Assembly: GCA_963699495.1 (NCBI GenBank)
Contig: CAVOUB010000005.1
Span: forward strand, 310,001-374,000
Length of the DNA: 64,000 nt
Source of the DNA: JAIBJN01 sp963699495
GTDB lineage: Bacteria > Actinomycetota > Thermoleophilia > Gaiellales > Gaiellaceae
Direction: 5' to 3'
The notes under the pieces were generated by a model. It saw only the letters and a program-made list of their open reading frames with translations, ran no database searches and had not been told where the DNA came from. The translations under genes were made by a program, and so were the position numbers. Below, one piece after another: positions 61,832-64,000 of the stretch (position 1 is the first letter of the stretch; each line of letters starts with the position of its first letter).

Positions 61832-62452
61832 CTAGGGTTGGATGCCGTAGCCGGCGACCCAGCCGTTGACCACGGCCCAGTCGAGGTTCCCGAAGAACGC
61901 CTCGATGTAGGACGCGCGGTCGGTCTGGTAGTCGAGGAAGTAGGCGTGCTCGTAGACGTCGAGTGCGACGAGCGGCGCCGCGTTCCAGATCGGGAATGTG
62001 TTCTGCGCGTCGCCGATGTAGTTGAAGAGCCGCTGCTCGTCGAAGTCATAGGCCGTCCAGGCCCAGCCGCGGCCGGCCATGCCCGTGGCCTTGAGGTCGG
62101 CGCGCCAGTCGTCGGCGCTGCCGAAGTCGCGCGCGATCAACTCGCCGATCGCGCCGTCCGGGTTTCCGCCCCCACCGCCGAGGTGCTCGAAGTAGACCTC
62201 GTGGTTCTTGACGCCCCCGATGGCGAACGTGAGGTCGACCTTCAGCGCCCGGATCTCCGAGTAGACCTGGTTCGCCGAGGCGAGGTCGACTTCGCCGAGC
62301 TTCGCCAGGATCTCGTTCCGCTTCGCGACGTAGCCCTGGTAGAGCTTGTAGTGCGCCTCGACCGAAGCGCGGGAGATGCCGTCCATCTCGAGGAGCTCGG
62401 GCTTGAGCTCGCGGGCCGCGATCTCCGCCCGATTGAAAGCCAAGGTCGCCAT
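61832..62452 (-). CDS. sod: Iron/manganese superoxide dismutase
   Basis: 206 residues from the ATG at 62452. Metal ligands are identifiable: His in ISRASVEAHYKLYQGYV, His in GVKNHEVYFEHLGG, and Asp/His in LVALDVYEHAYFLDYQTDRASYIEAFF. The usual YGKHH near the first ligand is YKLYQ, so this is a divergent clade common in actinobacteria. Metal preference cannot be read. It detoxifies superoxide in the cytoplasm. Confidence 0.9.
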   Translation of the reverse strand: MATLAFNRAEIAARELKPELLEMDGISRASVEAHYKLYQGYVAKRNEILAKLGEVDLASANQVYSEIRALKVDLTFAIGGVKNHEVYFEHLGGGGGNPDGAIGELIARDFGSADDWRADLKATGMAGRGWAWTAYDFDEQRLFNYIGDAQNTFPIWNAAPLVALDVYEHAYFLDYQTDRASYIEAFFGNLDWAVVNGWVAGYGIQP

Positions 62453-62504
62453 GTCAGCCTTTCCGTCGACTCGTTTACGCGCGCGGGAGCTTATCGTTCC
62501 CGGC

Positions 62505-63158
62505 GTGACCGACTCCCCGTCTGCACTCGTCACCGGCGGTACCGGACGCGTGGGAAGGGCCGTCGCGGCCCGGCTCGAGGCAGACGGCTTCCGCGTCCTC
62601 GCCGCCGGACGGCGTGACGGCGACCTCTCCGATCCCCGCGCCGCCGGGGCACTCGTCGAGCGAGCGGTGAAGGAGCTGGGCGGCCTCGACCTCGTCGTGC
62701 AGGCCGCCGCCGAGGGCTTCGAGCCCAGGCCCGTGGACCAGGTGAGCGAGGAGGACTGGGACCGGGCATTCGGCGTCACCGCCAAGGGCAGCTTCTTCCT
62801 GGCGCAGGCCGCGGCGCCGCACCTCCGCGCGTCCGACCTCGGCCTGCTCGTCCTCGTGGAGGACGTGGCCGCCTACCAGCCGTGGCCGTCCTTCGCCCCG
62901 CACTGCGCGGCCAAGGCGGCGCAGGCCATGCTGACCCGCGTGCTCGCGCGCGCCCTCGGCCCCGACATCAGGGTCTGCGGCGTCGCGCCCGGGCCGGTGG
63001 CCGTCGAGCCGGAGCAGGAGGAGCGGCGCGCGGCGGAGACCGTCCTCGGCCGGGTCGGGTCCCCGGAGGACGTCGCCGAGGCGGTCGCCTACCTCGTCCG
63101 CGCGCCCTTCGTCACAGGCACGTCGCTCGTCGTCGACGGCGGCCGGCTCCTTCAGTAG
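62505..63158 (+). CDS. Short-chain dehydrogenase/reductase with Tyr-to-His at the catalytic site
   Basis: A GTG start gives 217 residues. It has ALVTGGTGRVGRAVAARL (TGxxGxxG), VQAAAEG in place of NNAG and SFAPHCAAKAAQAML, where the YxxxK Tyr is His. VCGVAPGPV and VTGTSLVVDGGRLLQ complete the fold. The pattern recalls pteridine reductase-like SDRs. Activity is uncertain with His in place of Tyr. Confidence 0.82.
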   Translation: MTDSPSALVTGGTGRVGRAVAARLEADGFRVLAAGRRDGDLSDPRAAGALVERAVKELGGLDLVVQAAAEGFEPRPVDQVSEEDWDRAFGVTAKGSFFLAQAAAPHLRASDLGLLVLVEDVAAYQPWPSFAPHCAAKAAQAMLTRVLARALGPDIRVCGVAPGPVAVEPEQEERRAAETVLGRVGSPEDVAEAVAYLVRAPFVTGTSLVVDGGRLLQ

Positions 63159-63210
63159 GCTCGAAAAACCCCCTGCAAGAAACCGGTTCGGGGTTGAGTT
63201 TCGTATACCC

Positions 63211-63774
63211 GTGGCGTATATGTCTGTCGCCGTGGCAACCGCCGAGAGCGACTCCCGGCTGATCCAACGTGTCGCCGGGGGGGATCAGGACGCGTTCACC
63301 GAGCTCTACCGGCGCTTCGCGCGGCCCGTGCTCGCCATGGCCGTCCGCCAGCTCGGCGACAGCGGCCGCGCGGAGGAGGCCGCACAGGAGACGTTCGCGG
63401 CCGTCTGGCGCTCGGCGCGGAGCTACAAGCCCGAGCGCGGCTCGGCCTCGGCCTGGCTCTACGCGGTCGCCCGGCACGCGATCATCGACCGGGCCCGGCA
63501 ACGGCGTGAGCCGGCCGTGGAGGTCCCGGACGAGGCGACTTCAGAGGCGGGCCCGGACGAGCAGGCCGAGGGCGCGTGGCTCGCCTGGCGCGTCCACAGC
63601 GCCCTCGAGGAGCTCCCCGAGCGGGAGCGCGCCGTCCTCGAGCTCGCCTACTGGAGCGGCCTCTCGCAGGCGGAGATCGCGAGCTACCTCGACGTGCCGC
63701 TCGGCACCGTGAAGACCAGGACGCGGACGGGGCTGTCCCGCCTGGCCGGCCTGCTGGACGAGGTGAGGGCATGA
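63211..63774 (+). CDS. ECF sigma factor
   Basis: 187 residues with sigma region 2 (DAFTELYRRFARPVLAMAVRQLGDSGRAEEAAQETFAAVWRSARSY) and region 4 (ALEELPERERAVLELAYWSGLSQAEIASYLDVPLGTVKTRTRTGL). A GTG (63211) or ATG (63220) start is possible. AAACC and CGTATA lie 17 bases apart just upstream, a plausible autoregulated ECF promoter. The downstream gene is its anti-sigma factor (ATGA overlap). Confidence 0.92.
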   Translation: MAYMSVAVATAESDSRLIQRVAGGDQDAFTELYRRFARPVLAMAVRQLGDSGRAEEAAQETFAAVWRSARSYKPERGSASAWLYAVARHAIIDRARQRREPAVEVPDEATSEAGPDEQAEGAWLAWRVHSALEELPERERAVLELAYWSGLSQAEIASYLDVPLGTVKTRTRTGLSRLAGLLDEVRA

Positions 63775-64000
63775 GGGAGCCGCCCGACCTCCACGACCTC
63801 GTCGGCCGGGAGCTGCCGCCCGAGGAGCTGGAACGGCTCCGCGAGGTGGACTCGCTGCTGCGCCGGGTGCCGGCGCCTCCGCACGAGGTGCCGGCGTCGC
63901 TGACCCAGGCGGTGGCGGAGCTGCCGCTGACCAGGCGCTCGTCCTCCCGCCGCCGCGTCGCACTGGTCCTCGCGTTCGCGGCCCTCGTTGCGGCGCTCGC
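63771..64000 (+). CDS. Anti-sigma factor, membrane anchored (cut by window edge)
   Basis: 76 residues visible: MREPPDLHDLVGRELPPEELERLREVDSLLRRVPAPPHEV..., then RRRVALVLAFAALVAAL, the start of a membrane helix. The ATG overlaps the sigma TGA. A cytosolic sigma-binding head followed by one helix is the RskA-like plan; no zinc HxxxCxxC motif is visible. Confidence 0.75.
   Translation, partial: MREPPDLHDLVGRELPPEELERLREVDSLLRRVPAPPHEVPASLTQAVAELPLTRRSSSRRRVALVLAFAALVAAL

Overview
The window is a very GC-rich actinobacterial chromosome segment. GTG and TTG starts are frequent, and genes are tightly packed with 4-base start/stop overlaps. The protein styles suggest Actinomycetota, probably class Thermoleophilia: a secretin-free type IV pilus (T4P) cluster, a TadG-like VWA protein, a YugP-type protease, DUF2339 and DUF4260 proteins. 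The class is an inference. No prophage, IS element or CRISPR array was seen.

Layout: 1-900 holds tRNA-Met(CAU), rpmG, secE and a truncated nusG. 934-19317 is a mixed metabolic and surface region: a persulfide-dioxygenase/rhodanese protein, a YugP-like protease, a MOSC protein, a glycosyltransferase, an MBL-fold hydrolase, an FAD oxidase, PH-domain and NfeD-like proteins, a TAP-like hydrolase, an aldo/keto reductase, a six-repeat cadherin-like secreted protein, and a giant DUF2339 membrane protein coupled to a LamG-like partner. 19334-22233 is an arsenic island with two ArsR repressors, ArsM, an aquaglyceroporin and ArsC; a TSUP permease, a UspA protein, a PAP2 enzyme and a second FAD oxidase follow. 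26040-28540 is a gene-poor, accessory-looking stretch.

28541-49534 is the T4P locus: pilC; a TetR/DUF4260 pair; a PilV-like prepilin; pilP-like, pilO, pilN, pilM and pilT1; pilin 1; a thioredoxin-fold protein; a VWA/TadG-like protein; pilB; pilD; PilX- and PilW-like proteins; a PASTA protein; a transglycosylase fused to two M23 domains; pilT2; tRNA-Tyr; pilin 2. There is no PilQ secretin, which fits a monoderm envelope, and wall remodelling enzymes sit in its place. 49738-64000 holds a lipoprotein, a CDF transporter, a zinc ribbon protein, a GT-C membrane glycosyltransferase, the primary sigma factor, asparaginase II, Fpg, an HD-GYP protein, FolE2, PlsY, superoxide dismutase, an SDR and an ECF sigma/anti-sigma pair.

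The most striking signal is a promoter-like motif of the form TNNA-N16-GCCGATAN. It resembles the FliA/WhiG (sigma-28) consensus. It lies at the heads of nearly all the pilus transcription units and usually ends only 7-10 bases before the start codon, which implies leaderless or nearly leaderless mRNAs. The same element precedes a cysteine-free thioredoxin-fold protein and a GT-C glycosyltransferase outside the pilus block, nominating both as members of the pilus regulon.

At least six genes are split by single-base indels, mostly extra bases in G/C runs. Each is restored to a full-length family member by one or a few corrections, so assembly error is the likeliest explanation.
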